Assembly: GCA_009380045.1 (NCBI GenBank)
Contig: WHSN01000024.1
Location: forward strand, 1-33,398
Length of the DNA stretch: 33,398 nt
Source of the DNA: Luteitalea sp.
Lineage (GTDB): Bacteria > Acidobacteriota > Vicinamibacteria > Vicinamibacterales > CAVVIG01
Direction: 5' to 3'
Shown: positions 25,571 through 31,522 of the stretch, one piece after another
Numbering within the stretch: the first letter of the stretch is position 1
Layout of the letters: each line of letters starts with the position of its first letter
The notes under the pieces: model-generated
Database searches by the model: none
Told to the model about the DNA's origin: nothing
The model's input: only the letters and a program-made list of their open reading frames with translations
Made by a program: the position numbers and the translations under genes

Positions 25571-26301
25571 CGGACCTGTTCCATCTCTGCGCCCCTCTCG
25601 AGCAGGGCCGCCATGGCTGCGCGCGTACGGGCGATCAGGACGTCGCGCTGGTCGAGTGTGAGTCCGACGGTGGGAATGGGCGCACCGACCCGCACGCGGA
25701 TGTGCACCGGATACACCAGGAGGCTGCCGCGGCGCATCGCATCCCGCCCACCGGTGATGGCCACGGGGACGATGGGCGCCTGCGCCTTGATCGCCATGAT
25801 GAACCCGCCCTTTTTGAACGGCAGCAGATCGGCGGTCTTGCTCCGGGTGCCTTCGGGAAAGATCAGGAACGAATTGCCGGACCGGATCGATCGCGCGCCC
25901 TTGTCGATCGCCCGCATCGCCGCTTCCTTGTGGTAGCGGTCCACCGGGATGAAGCCGCCCAGCCGGAAGGCATGCGTGAGAATCGGAATCCTGTTGAGCT
26001 CCGCCTTGTAGAGGATGTGCAGCCGCGGATGTAGCGCGTCGAACAGGACCGGTGGATCCACGTTGCTCTGATGGTTGCTGCAATACACCGCGCCCCCCTG
26101 GGGCGCCTGCCCACGGCCTTCCACGCGGAACGTGATGCCGGAGCAGACCAGCGCGAGCTTCACGCCAAGGTGCCCCAGGATGTAGAGCAGGTCCTTCCAA
26201 CGGAAGAGGAGGGCGAGCCCCATGCCGATGGGCCCGATGACCAGCACGTAGAGCGAAACCGCGACGTAGGTGATGAGAGAGCGGAGGGCGGCGATGAGCA
26301 C
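25567..26301 (-). CDS. plsC: 1-acyl-sn-glycerol-3-phosphate acyltransferase (PlsC)
   Basis: A 244-residue membrane enzyme adding the second acyl chain in phosphatidic acid synthesis. Hydrophobic helices fill residues 1-50. The acyltransferase motifs are His77-x4-Asp82 (NHQSNVDPP), FPEGTRS at 148-154 (Glu150), and a VPVAITGG motif IV. I choose the GTG at 26301, just after the terminator of the carD gene. Longer frames run through that terminator and antisense to carD, and their first 80 Arg-rich residues are not protein-like. Its promoter is not obvious. The neighbouring patatin-like gene converges on it; the two act on opposite sides of phospholipid turnover. Confidence 0.9.
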   Translation of the reverse strand: MLIAALRSLITYVAVSLYVLVIGPIGMGLALLFRWKDLLYILGHLGVKLALVCSGITFRVEGRGQAPQGGAVYCSNHQSNVDPPVLFDALHPRLHILYKAELNRIPILTHAFRLGGFIPVDRYHKEAAMRAIDKGARSIRSGNSFLIFPEGTRSKTADLLPFKKGGFIMAIKAQAPIVPVAITGGRDAMRRGSLLVYPVHIRVRVGAPIPTVGLTLDQRDVLIARTRAAMAALLERGAEMEQVR

Positions 26302-26313
26302 CGGGGCGATGAT

Positions 26314-26346
26314 AAACGAAAAGGCCCGCCGGTTTCCCAGCGGGCC
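26314..26346 (-). terminator. rho-independent terminator of carD
   Basis: On the minus strand a perfect 7-base stem GGCCCGC/GCGGGCC (26340-26346 and 26323-26329) with a 10-base loop is followed by TTTTCGTTT. It lies 46 bases beyond the carD stop codon and 13 bases before the plsC start, so it separates the two transcription units. Confidence 0.85.
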
Positions 26347-26392
26347 TTGCGATGTCCCGTCCCGATTGGCGCGCGACGCTGCTCGGCGCGCC

Positions 26393-27004
26393 CTACGAGG
26401 CGCGGGCCGCACGGCGTGGCGCCGCCGCCGCCGCCTGCGCGCGGGGCGCAGAGGCCGGCAGCGGAGCCGGCTTGGCGATTTTCGCGACCGCCCGGGCGGC
26501 GGTACGGGCCTTGGTCGAGAAGCAGCGCTCCAGCGCGTGGTCGACACGCACTTCGATCGCCGCGGCGGTTTCGCGCATCACTTCCGAGACTTCGGAGATG
26601 ATGAGGAACTTGGCGCGATCGAGCATGCGCTTTTCGCGGAACGAGAGGCTCTTGGACTTGGCGAGGAACGTGAGGTTCTTCAGCACGTCGGCGACTTCGT
26701 AGATCGAGCCGCTCCGCATCTTGTCGGAGTTGTCCTTGAAGCGCCCCTTCCAGTTCTGATGGCTGTCGATCTTGCCGTCGCCAAGGAGGTCGAAGAGGCG
26801 CTCGACATCTTCATCGCTGATGGCGCGGCGAAGGCCGACGCCGTCGACGTTGCTCACTGGCACGAGCACGGTCGTCTCGTTCGCCACGATACGGAGGTGA
26901 TAGAACCCGCAGGTGGTGCCGAGGATTGTCTTGTCCTCAATCCGTTCTACGATGCCCAGCCCATGATTCGGGTAAATGACCTTGTCGCCGACTTCAAATG
27001 TCAC
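26393..27004 (-). CDS. carD: CarD/CdnL-family RNA polymerase-binding regulator
   Basis: A 203-residue transcription factor. Residues 1-65 form the CarD_CdnL_TRCF domain (FEVGDKVIYPNHGLGIVERIE, YHLRIV) that binds the RNA polymerase beta subunit. The helical C-terminal part (about 80-160, including SFREKRMLDRAKFLIISE) contacts promoter DNA near -10 and stabilises open complexes at rRNA and housekeeping promoters. The last 45 residues are an Ala/Pro/Arg-rich tail not found in the typical ~160-residue CdnL; such basic tails may add DNA contacts. The GTG start at 27004 has AGGGGG five bases upstream, and a strong promoter and terminator mark it as a single-gene unit. Confidence 0.93.
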   Translation of the reverse strand: MTFEVGDKVIYPNHGLGIVERIEDKTILGTTCGFYHLRIVANETTVLVPVSNVDGVGLRRAISDEDVERLFDLLGDGKIDSHQNWKGRFKDNSDKMRSGSIYEVADVLKNLTFLAKSKSLSFREKRMLDRAKFLIISEVSEVMRETAAAIEVRVDHALERCFSTKARTAARAVAKIAKPAPLPASAPRAQAAAAAPRRAARAS

Positions 27005-27062
27005 GGTTCCCCCTGTAAGGACGCGCGCTATGGTAGGCCGATTTCGCGCCGGCAGTCCTTGT

Positions 27063-27091
27063 AGTATAGCTCACTTTCGGGCGGCTCACAA
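27063..27091 (-). promoter_or_regulatory. sigma70-type promoter of carD
   Basis: On the minus strand TTGTGA (27086-27091) and TATACT (27063-27068) are separated by exactly 17 bases. This is the best promoter match in the window. Transcription from about 27056 gives a leader of about 52 bases that includes the AGGGGG ribosome site. Confidence 0.75.
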
Positions 27092-27375
27092 CGAGAATTG
27101 CCCGAAAATCCGCCGTTTTAGCCACTTCACCGGTCCTGGCGGCGGCTGGGCGGGGGGCTCCCAGGCCTCGGTAACCAGCTGTGTCGTGAACGCTTTGGCC
27201 ATGGTCGTCCGGTCGGCAAGCCGATGCGACCGGCCTACGCCTGGCCATGGGGCAACCGGGCCGGGGATTCGGCCAATCGGATGACTGGCCTCGATTTCGG
27301 CTTCCGCATGGGCGTAAAGGCTCACACCTCAACATTAACGCGTGCGGCATGCGTGTCGGCCGATCTACCACGAGA
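27092..27375. other. gap between carD promoter and tRNA-Leu
   Basis: Nothing certain is encoded here. A minus-strand frame of up to 79 codons (27086-27325) contains an internal ATG that would give a 38-residue basic peptide ending KRRIFGQFSL. Its stop codon falls in the carD -35 element. Without relatives to compare I do not call it a gene. Confidence 0.5.
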
Positions 27376-27381
27376 TATACT
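27376..27381 (+). promoter_or_regulatory. candidate -10 of tRNA-Leu
   Basis: TATACT lies 20 bases before the mature tRNA 5' end, matching TATAAT at 5 of 6 positions. The -35 region (around 27353-27359) is poor. Confidence 0.4.
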
Positions 27382-27401
27382 GGCCTGGCCTACCCATTCT
27401 C

Positions 27402-27490
27402 GCCGGAGTGGTGAAACTGGCAGACGCGCGGGACTCAAAATCCCGTGGGGTTTACGCCCCGTGTCGGTTCGATTCCGACCTCCGGCACCA
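27402..27490 (+). tRNA. tRNA-Leu (anticodon CAA), CCA encoded
   Basis: Acceptor stem GCCGGAG pairs with CTCCGGC, followed by A and an encoded CCA. The anticodon stem CGGGA/TCCCG encloses CTCAAAA, giving anticodon CAA for UUG codons. The long variable arm (GGGG-TTTAC-CCCC-like) marks a class II tRNA, and GGTTCGATTCC is the T arm. All stems are intact, so this is the functional copy, although its 3' half is duplicated at 29843-29895. Confidence 0.96.
27438..27490 (+). repeat. att-like direct repeat, copy 1 (tRNA 3' end)
   Basis: The last 53 bases of tRNA-Leu, from the anticodon loop to CCA, recur without mismatch at 29843-29895. A tRNA 3' half is the standard target of tyrosine recombinases, and the intact tRNA here is the end regenerated at integration. 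Confidence 0.9.
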
Positions 27491-27603
27491 TTTAACTTGT
27501 TTGAGCGTAGGTGGTTATCGCTGATTGGACGGGCTGGGCAGACACCGCACAAACCGACCCGAACCTCCAGAATTTAACCGTTCTTTAGCTGACGCGGCTG
27601 AAA

Positions 27604-28218
27604 ATGGGGATCCAGGCTTCCAAGATTGACGCTCATTGGAATTTCTTCCTTGCCATCGAACGGGACCTCGAAGTGTTGTCCCGCTATGTGGAGTTCGATG
27701 AACGGAACTTCGAATGTTTTTCAATCGAGATCGCCCGACTTCTCGTGGCTGCCAGCGGTGAGATTGATGTTGTCGCCAAGCAAGTCTGCCGCGCCATCGA
27801 CCCAGGTTCGGCGGCTGACAGGATCAAGGCGTATCGAACCGAACTGACAGCCAACTTTCCTCACATTTCAGCGTTTCCCGTTCTCATTCCCAGGTTCGGC
27901 CTCACGCTGCATCCGTGGGAAACGTGGAAGCGCGCCAACGGCGTGCCGTTCTGGTGGACGGCTCACAACAAGATAAAACATCATCGGAACACCGAATATG
28001 ACCAGGCAAACTTGAAGAACGCTCTGAATGCGGTAGCAGCACTGTTTGTGATGGTTTTGCATCTCTATGCCGAGAAAGCGCGAGCGGGTCAGCTGACACC
28101 CTCGCCGGTTCTCTTACGGCCGGACGAGGACTATGTCTCCGGCTACACGGCCATCGGGCCCGAACTCGGATGCAACTATCGTTTGGAAGGTAGGCCGCCT
28201 GACGGCCCCCCGGCCTAG
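27604..28218 (+). CDS. hypothetical protein, HEPN-like
   Basis: A 204-residue soluble, mostly helical protein not recognised by name. Residues 110-145 (WWTAHNKIKHHRN followed by a helix LKNALNAVAALFVMVLHLY) resemble the second half of HEPN-type proteins, where a polar residue, a short spacer and His form the RNase site in an RNxxxH/NKxKH pattern. The key residues would be Asn122, Lys125, His126, His127 and Arg128. HEPN proteins often act as ribonucleases in defence or toxin-antitoxin systems. The base composition is clearly less GC-rich than the chromosome, which supports transfer. No partner gene is adjacent on the same strand. The start lacks a convincing ribosome site. Function is inference. 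Confidence 0.7.
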   Translation: MGIQASKIDAHWNFFLAIERDLEVLSRYVEFDERNFECFSIEIARLLVAASGEIDVVAKQVCRAIDPGSAADRIKAYRTELTANFPHISAFPVLIPRFGLTLHPWETWKRANGVPFWWTAHNKIKHHRNTEYDQANLKNALNAVAALFVMVLHLYAEKARAGQLTPSPVLLRPDEDYVSGYTAIGPELGCNYRLEGRPPDGPPA

Positions 28219-28233
28219 CCCGCCCGCCGTTTC

Positions 28234-28540
28234 TCAAACCGCTTCACCTGTCGGGCGCTTTCGACCTCGGCCTGGCCTCTGCTCGCTCGCCCACGCGTCC
28301 AGCTTTACCGCCGCCTCCCTGTGCATCGCTTCGTCCACGATGGCGTAGCGGCGATAGATCGATCGATTCCGTTTTGTGGCCGACCATCGCCATCGCCGTC
28401 GAGCGCGGGACGCCGGAGCGTTCGAGCGTGCGCACGGCGGAGCGTCGGCTCGGGAAACGTGTCGTCACGACGGTCGGGCCCGCTCCGAGCAGGGTCCACT
28501 CGTCGTCCCGATTGCGGCTCGTCATACTCCAAGACCTCAC
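28234..28540 (-). pseudogene. tyrosine recombinase (integrase) C-terminal remnant, frameshifted
   Basis: Minus-strand reading gives RRSAVRTLERSGVPRST, then AMVGHKTESI, typical of integrase box II. At 28358-28368 the sequence has an extra four bases (ATCG repeated). Skipping them restores YRRYAIVDEAMHREA and a continuous frame to a stop at 28234, with the catalytic Tyr nine residues after the His of GHKT, as in the family. The HxxR motif before RRSAV is also disrupted by a few bases, and no N-terminal or core-binding part is recognisable upstream. It is therefore a truncated, inactive integrase, the likely former driver of the island. Confidence 0.8.
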
Positions 28541-28711
28541 GGACCAGGGCGTCCCGGGGCGACCTCGAGCCGCCCGATTTCATCGTCAATCGCTCGGAGC
28601 CTCTCCTGCTGTTCGGCACGCGCCGCCCGGTCTTCCAGCCGCTCGTGGCCCTGGCCTCGCGCGACTACGTGCGCCGCTCCAGGTCCGAAGTGTTGGCCGG
28701 GCTCGCGATCG

Positions 28712-28860
28712 ATCCGGCAACTCCTGGACCACGTGTTCCTGTGACAAGCCAGACGCGAGCAGGTCAAGCACGTCGGTCACACGGATGCGGCAGCCCGCAC
28801 ACACGGGCGGCCGCCGAACTGTTCGGGGTTCGCGGTAATCCGGTCTGCTAGTACGGCCAC
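28712..28860 (-). pseudogene. DUF433 antitoxin remnant, frameshifted
   Basis: From the GTG at 28860 the frame reads VLADRITANPEQFGGRPCVR, the usual N-terminus of DUF433 proteins, then leaves frame. One frame over, RIRVTDVLDLLASGLSQEH continues the same family without a gap. A single missing base near 28793-28798 explains the break. Homology ends after QELPD at 28712, so the C-terminal part (normally EDIxAxLxYAA) is also lost. DUF433 proteins are antitoxin-like partners of DUF5615 PIN-like toxins; no such toxin is found here. The 170 bases between it and the integrase remnant hold only unrecognised, stop-interrupted sequence. Confidence 0.75.
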
Positions 28861-28904
28861 GACTGGCTCCCTCGCAATAGGATACACACGGCCACCGTTG
28901 GCAA

Positions 28905-29366
28905 TCAGCGATCCGCGGTCTTACCAACCTGGGGCCAGGGCTGCACGTGGCGCCAGCGGCCGAGAAAGGGGAGGAACCGATCGAAGTCTCCATCGCTCGT
29001 GATCAGCGTGAAGCCGTGTTCGCGGCAAGACGCAGCCAGCAAAGCGTCATTTGCCAGTGACGGGTTCGAATGAATCGCCGGCCAACCCTCGCGGGTAGCG
29101 AGCTCTGCCAGGAGCCGGCCACTCGCCCGAAACGCCAGCGTCGACGGTGCGAACACTCGACCTCGGCGCTCGAACGGGCGCAAGATCGATGACTCAAGCG
29201 CTCGAACCCGTTCGCGTGTGCGGGCGCCGGCGGCAAGCTCCTGCACGACCACTGCGCTGAGAAACGTCGCCGGAAGCGCCTGTTCGAGAAATGCAGCCAT
29301 GGCCTCGGCGAACGTCTCATCGCGGAATGCGTCCACGAACACGTTCGTGTCGAGCACGAACTTCAC
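28905..29366 (-). CDS. vapC: VapC-like PIN-domain toxin ribonuclease
   Basis: A 153-residue PIN-domain protein. Acidic metal ligands are Asp6 (LDTNVFVDAF), Glu43 (VVQELAAG), Asp107 (ANDALLAAS) and Asp125/Asp127 (TSDGDFDRF), all in place. VapC toxins cut tRNA or rRNA and stop translation when the antitoxin is lost. The length and spacing are normal, so the toxin looks intact. Its ATG overlaps the antitoxin stop by four bases (ATGA), the standard coupled arrangement. In the island it may serve to hold the element in the population. Confidence 0.9.
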   Translation of the reverse strand: MKFVLDTNVFVDAFRDETFAEAMAAFLEQALPATFLSAVVVQELAAGARTRERVRALESSILRPFERRGRVFAPSTLAFRASGRLLAELATREGWPAIHSNPSLANDALLAASCREHGFTLITSDGDFDRFLPFLGRWRHVQPWPQVGKTADR

Positions 29367-29641
29367 GCCTGACGCTTTTCGAACACGTCTTCGATACCGC
29401 CCGCACGTCGGACGGCGGCAATCCCTCGAACAAGTTCGCGGCGGAATGCCACGAGGTCGAGGGCGACGTCGATCGCCTCGGTCTCGGTCTCAACGCCAAG
29501 CACGCGACGCGCGGCATCGAGCTTTCGCTGATCCATGACGACGTTCTTCCGCACCCAGCCCTTGCCGCGTCCGCGCGACGGCTTCTGGCGCATCTTCCCG
29601 GAACGACGAGGCAGATTCATCTCTTTGTTCACGCGTGCCAC
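29363..29641 (-). CDS. vapB: VapB-like antitoxin
   Basis: A 92-residue protein. The core RKNVVMDQRKLDAARRVLGVETETEAIDVALDLVAF is a ribbon-helix-helix of the type that binds the operator of its own operon. The C-terminal segment (about 70-92, GGIEDVFEKR) would wrap the toxin. A 30-residue basic N-terminal stretch (MNLPRRSGKMRQKPSRGRGK) is longer than usual; translation may start at an internal ATG. The GTG at 29641 has GGAG eight bases upstream. It is first in the two-gene unit with vapC. Confidence 0.85.
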   Translation of the reverse strand: MARVNKEMNLPRRSGKMRQKPSRGRGKGWVRKNVVMDQRKLDAARRVLGVETETEAIDVALDLVAFRRELVRGIAAVRRAGGIEDVFEKRQA

Positions 29642-29655
29642 GCATCACTCCAATC

Positions 29656-29675
29656 TGTATGAATCGTATCATGCA
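29656..29675. promoter_or_regulatory. candidate VapB operator/promoter
   Basis: TGTATGA-N6-TCATGCA is an inverted repeat with one mismatch per arm, 15 bases before the vapB GTG. CTGTATGA occurs again in direct orientation at 29677-29684. On the minus strand TGATACGAT inside it resembles an extended -10. Such placement fits autoregulation by the toxin-antitoxin complex. Confidence 0.45.
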
Positions 29676-29842
29676 TCTGTATGATGGATCTCCGCCGGTA
29701 CTGGCAGGGAAACGGGCAGGAATGAAGGGCCCAACGCAGTCCGGAAAGCGTTTGGCGCGACGGATCGAGTCGTCGGATTCACGCCTGAATACGTCGATTG
29801 GTACCCGTTCGTTCCGTCCCAAAAACAGCGATCGACACCTCG

Positions 29843-29895
29843 AAATCCCGTGGGGTTTACGCCCCGTGTCGGTTCGATTCCGACCTCCGGCACCA
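29843..29895 (+). repeat. att-like direct repeat, copy 2 (tRNA-Leu fragment)
   Basis: An exact 53-base copy of the tRNA-Leu 3' part, including TTCGATTCC and the CCA. Upstream of it the acceptor, D arm and half the anticodon stem are missing, so it cannot give a tRNA. It marks the distal end of the island. Confidence 0.9.
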
Positions 29896-30060
29896 AACAA
29901 TCAATAACTACGGCCAGAGATCGCGCATTTCGCGATTCACGGCGCGATCGGTTCGCAAGCCCAATGACCGTACTGGCGATGGACTTGACAGCGTGCGGGC
30001 CACTCTCGCGTCTGATACGCTGCCGGTCATCGCCAATCCGTTGGCGGACTCGGATCGAGC

Positions 30061-30828
30061 ATGCTCATAGAAATCGGACATGTGGAGGCGATCTTTCGGT
30101 ATCCCGTGAAGTCCATGGGCGGTGAACGACTCGAGGTCGCCAAGCTGGGCTGGCACGGCCTTGACGGTGACAGACGCCTGGCGTTCCGGCGGATTGATGA
30201 CCGCAGCGGGTTCCCGTGGCTGACAGCAAGCAAACTTCCCGATCTGCTCCTGTTCGCGCCGCACCGCCGTGAAGACGGTGCTCAGGTGGACCTTCCTACG
30301 CATATTCGCACGCCGGATGGCGAAGAGATGCCTGTCTTCGGGGAGGACTTGGCTTCAGAGGTCGGACGTCGGCACGGGGCCCCCGTGCAGATGATGCAGT
30401 TGAATCATGGCATCTTCGATGAGGCGAGCATCTCCGTGATCGCCTTCGATACGGTGCGCGAGATCGGACGACTCGCAGGGCGGAGCCCGGACGTGCGACG
30501 ATTTCGCCCGAATGTTGTGGTTCGTTTACTGCGATCGGTTCCCTTCCAGGAGGACGAGTGGTTGGGCGGTGTGCTCTCATTCGGCGAGGGGGACGCCGCC
30601 GCCGCCATCACCGTCACGATGCGCGACGTTCGCTGCTCGATGGTGAACCTTGATCCCGACTCAGCAGGTCCTGCGCCAGAAGTGCTGAAGGCGGTCGTTC
30701 GTGCGAACCAGAACAACGCGGGAATCTACGGCGCGGTCACTCGCATCGGTAGACTGGCGGTCGGGCAGACCATACGCCTCCGTGCGCCGATCGAGAAGAG
30801 AAAAGGTGGTGAACGCCAGTATCGTTAG
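30061..30828 (+). CDS. MOSC domain-containing protein with N-terminal MOSC beta-barrel
   Basis: A 255-residue protein. The N-terminal MOSC_N part starts with GHVEAIFRYPVKSMGGE and LGWHGLDGDRRLAF. The C-terminal MOSC domain includes RRFRPNVVV and the conserved cysteine Cys192 in DVRCSMVNLDP. MOSC proteins bind molybdenum cofactor or carry sulfur, as in mARC/YcbX reductases and Moco sulfurase C-termini; this one lacks the extra ferredoxin domain of YcbX. Likely role is reduction of N-hydroxylated compounds or sulfur transfer. The ATG at 30061 is the family start. A perfect TTGACA lies at 29983-29988, but no -10 is well spaced from it. Confidence 0.9.
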   Translation: MLIEIGHVEAIFRYPVKSMGGERLEVAKLGWHGLDGDRRLAFRRIDDRSGFPWLTASKLPDLLLFAPHRREDGAQVDLPTHIRTPDGEEMPVFGEDLASEVGRRHGAPVQMMQLNHGIFDEASISVIAFDTVREIGRLAGRSPDVRRFRPNVVVRLLRSVPFQEDEWLGGVLSFGEGDAAAAITVTMRDVRCSMVNLDPDSAGPAPEVLKAVVRANQNNAGIYGAVTRIGRLAVGQTIRLRAPIEKRKGGERQYR

Positions 30829-31000
30829 GGCAACCACTTCGCGCTCCGATTGCTCGGACCGGAGCGCCGCGAGTTCGGTGGCGTCGCGAGGCGGCAGCCG
30901 CGTTTGACGTGTCGGGGCTTCGCAGGGGATGGACCACCAGGCCAGCCTGTCGATGGCGCGGCCGGCTCGGGTGTTCGCGTGGGAGACGGAATTCGAGGAG

Positions 31001-31486
31001 TCACCGGCAGTCGGCGCCGGCGAGTCGCAGTTGTTCGAACCCGCGACCAGCGGTGATGAAGGCCGCGATCGTCTCGCACAGCGACCTGAGCCGATCGGCC
31101 TCTTCGGTCGACGGACGGGTGGAATCGATCCAGGACACGGCGTGATCCTTCCCGGCAAGCCGCACGTGCAAACGGTATCGCGTCGCCGCGACGTCAATCG
31201 AATAGGCGCTCTGTCCAGGCTTCGCTCCGACGAAGGTCGCCGGGTAGTCGAAGAAGGCAATCGCGCCGACCATGGCGGCAATCTCCCGCATTTGGCCTTG
31301 CGACAAGACGAGCGCGGTGACGAGACGAGGTTCCTGGTCGTGCACGAGGGTTCCGGCCGAGGTGTCCAGGGTGCAGGAGCCGACGCTGAACTGGAAGACA
31401 AAGTCAGGCGGCGGAGCCGGGGACTGACGCCCCAGGGCGAGCGCCGCGGATACCAGCGCGGAAATGCCCAGCAGGATGATGCTCAC
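31001..31486 (-). CDS. small exported protein of unknown function
   Basis: A 161-residue protein I do not recognise. From the GTG at 31486 the first 20 residues (MSIILLGISALVSAALALG) form a signal peptide, and GAGG lies eight bases upstream of the start. The mature part is mixed alpha/beta, with VLSQGQMREIAAMVGAIAFFDYP and a C-terminal helix EEADRLRSLCETIAAFI; it has two cysteines in CTLDTSAG and SLCETI. It begins 36 bases after the stop of the repeat-protein gene on the same strand, so they probably share an mRNA. The gene converges on the MOSC gene; the 172 bases between hold no clear terminator. Confidence 0.65.
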   Translation of the reverse strand: MSIILLGISALVSAALALGRQSPAPPPDFVFQFSVGSCTLDTSAGTLVHDQEPRLVTALVLSQGQMREIAAMVGAIAFFDYPATFVGAKPGQSAYSIDVAATRYRLHVRLAGKDHAVSWIDSTRPSTEEADRLRSLCETIAAFITAGRGFEQLRLAGADCR

Positions 31487-31522
31487 ATCGGTTCCCTCGC
31501 AAGGCGACGAAGCGATGCCGGG

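Larger units (their letters stand above)
27491..29895. mobile_element. 2.4-kb tRNA-Leu-integrated genomic island, partly decayed
   Basis: The island lies between the tRNA and the 53-base copy of its 3' end. It contains a HEPN-like gene (+), a broken tyrosine recombinase, a broken DUF433 antitoxin and vapBC (all -). The first gene has visibly lower GC than flanking genes. With its recombinase frameshifted and truncated, the element cannot excise by itself. It is too small for a complete integrative element and looks like a remnant or satellite. Confidence 0.85.

Noticed and set aside
27086-27325. 79-codon minus-strand gene upstream of carD
   Set aside because: It overlaps the carD -35, shows no family features and has no ribosome site; an internal 38-codon version cannot be excluded.
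27322-27552. Minus-strand ORFs containing GGRNRTDTGRKPHGI, here and at 29490-29900
   Set aside because: These are antisense readings of the tRNA-Leu 3' half and its copy, a well-known source of false proteins.
28321-28851. Plus-strand ORFs of 120-176 codons in the island
   Set aside because: They lie opposite recognisable integrase and DUF433 remnants, overlap each other and have no protein-like features.
29983-29988. Promoter of the MOSC gene based on perfect TTGACA
   Set aside because: The nearest -10-like hexamer is 22 bases away, outside normal spacing.
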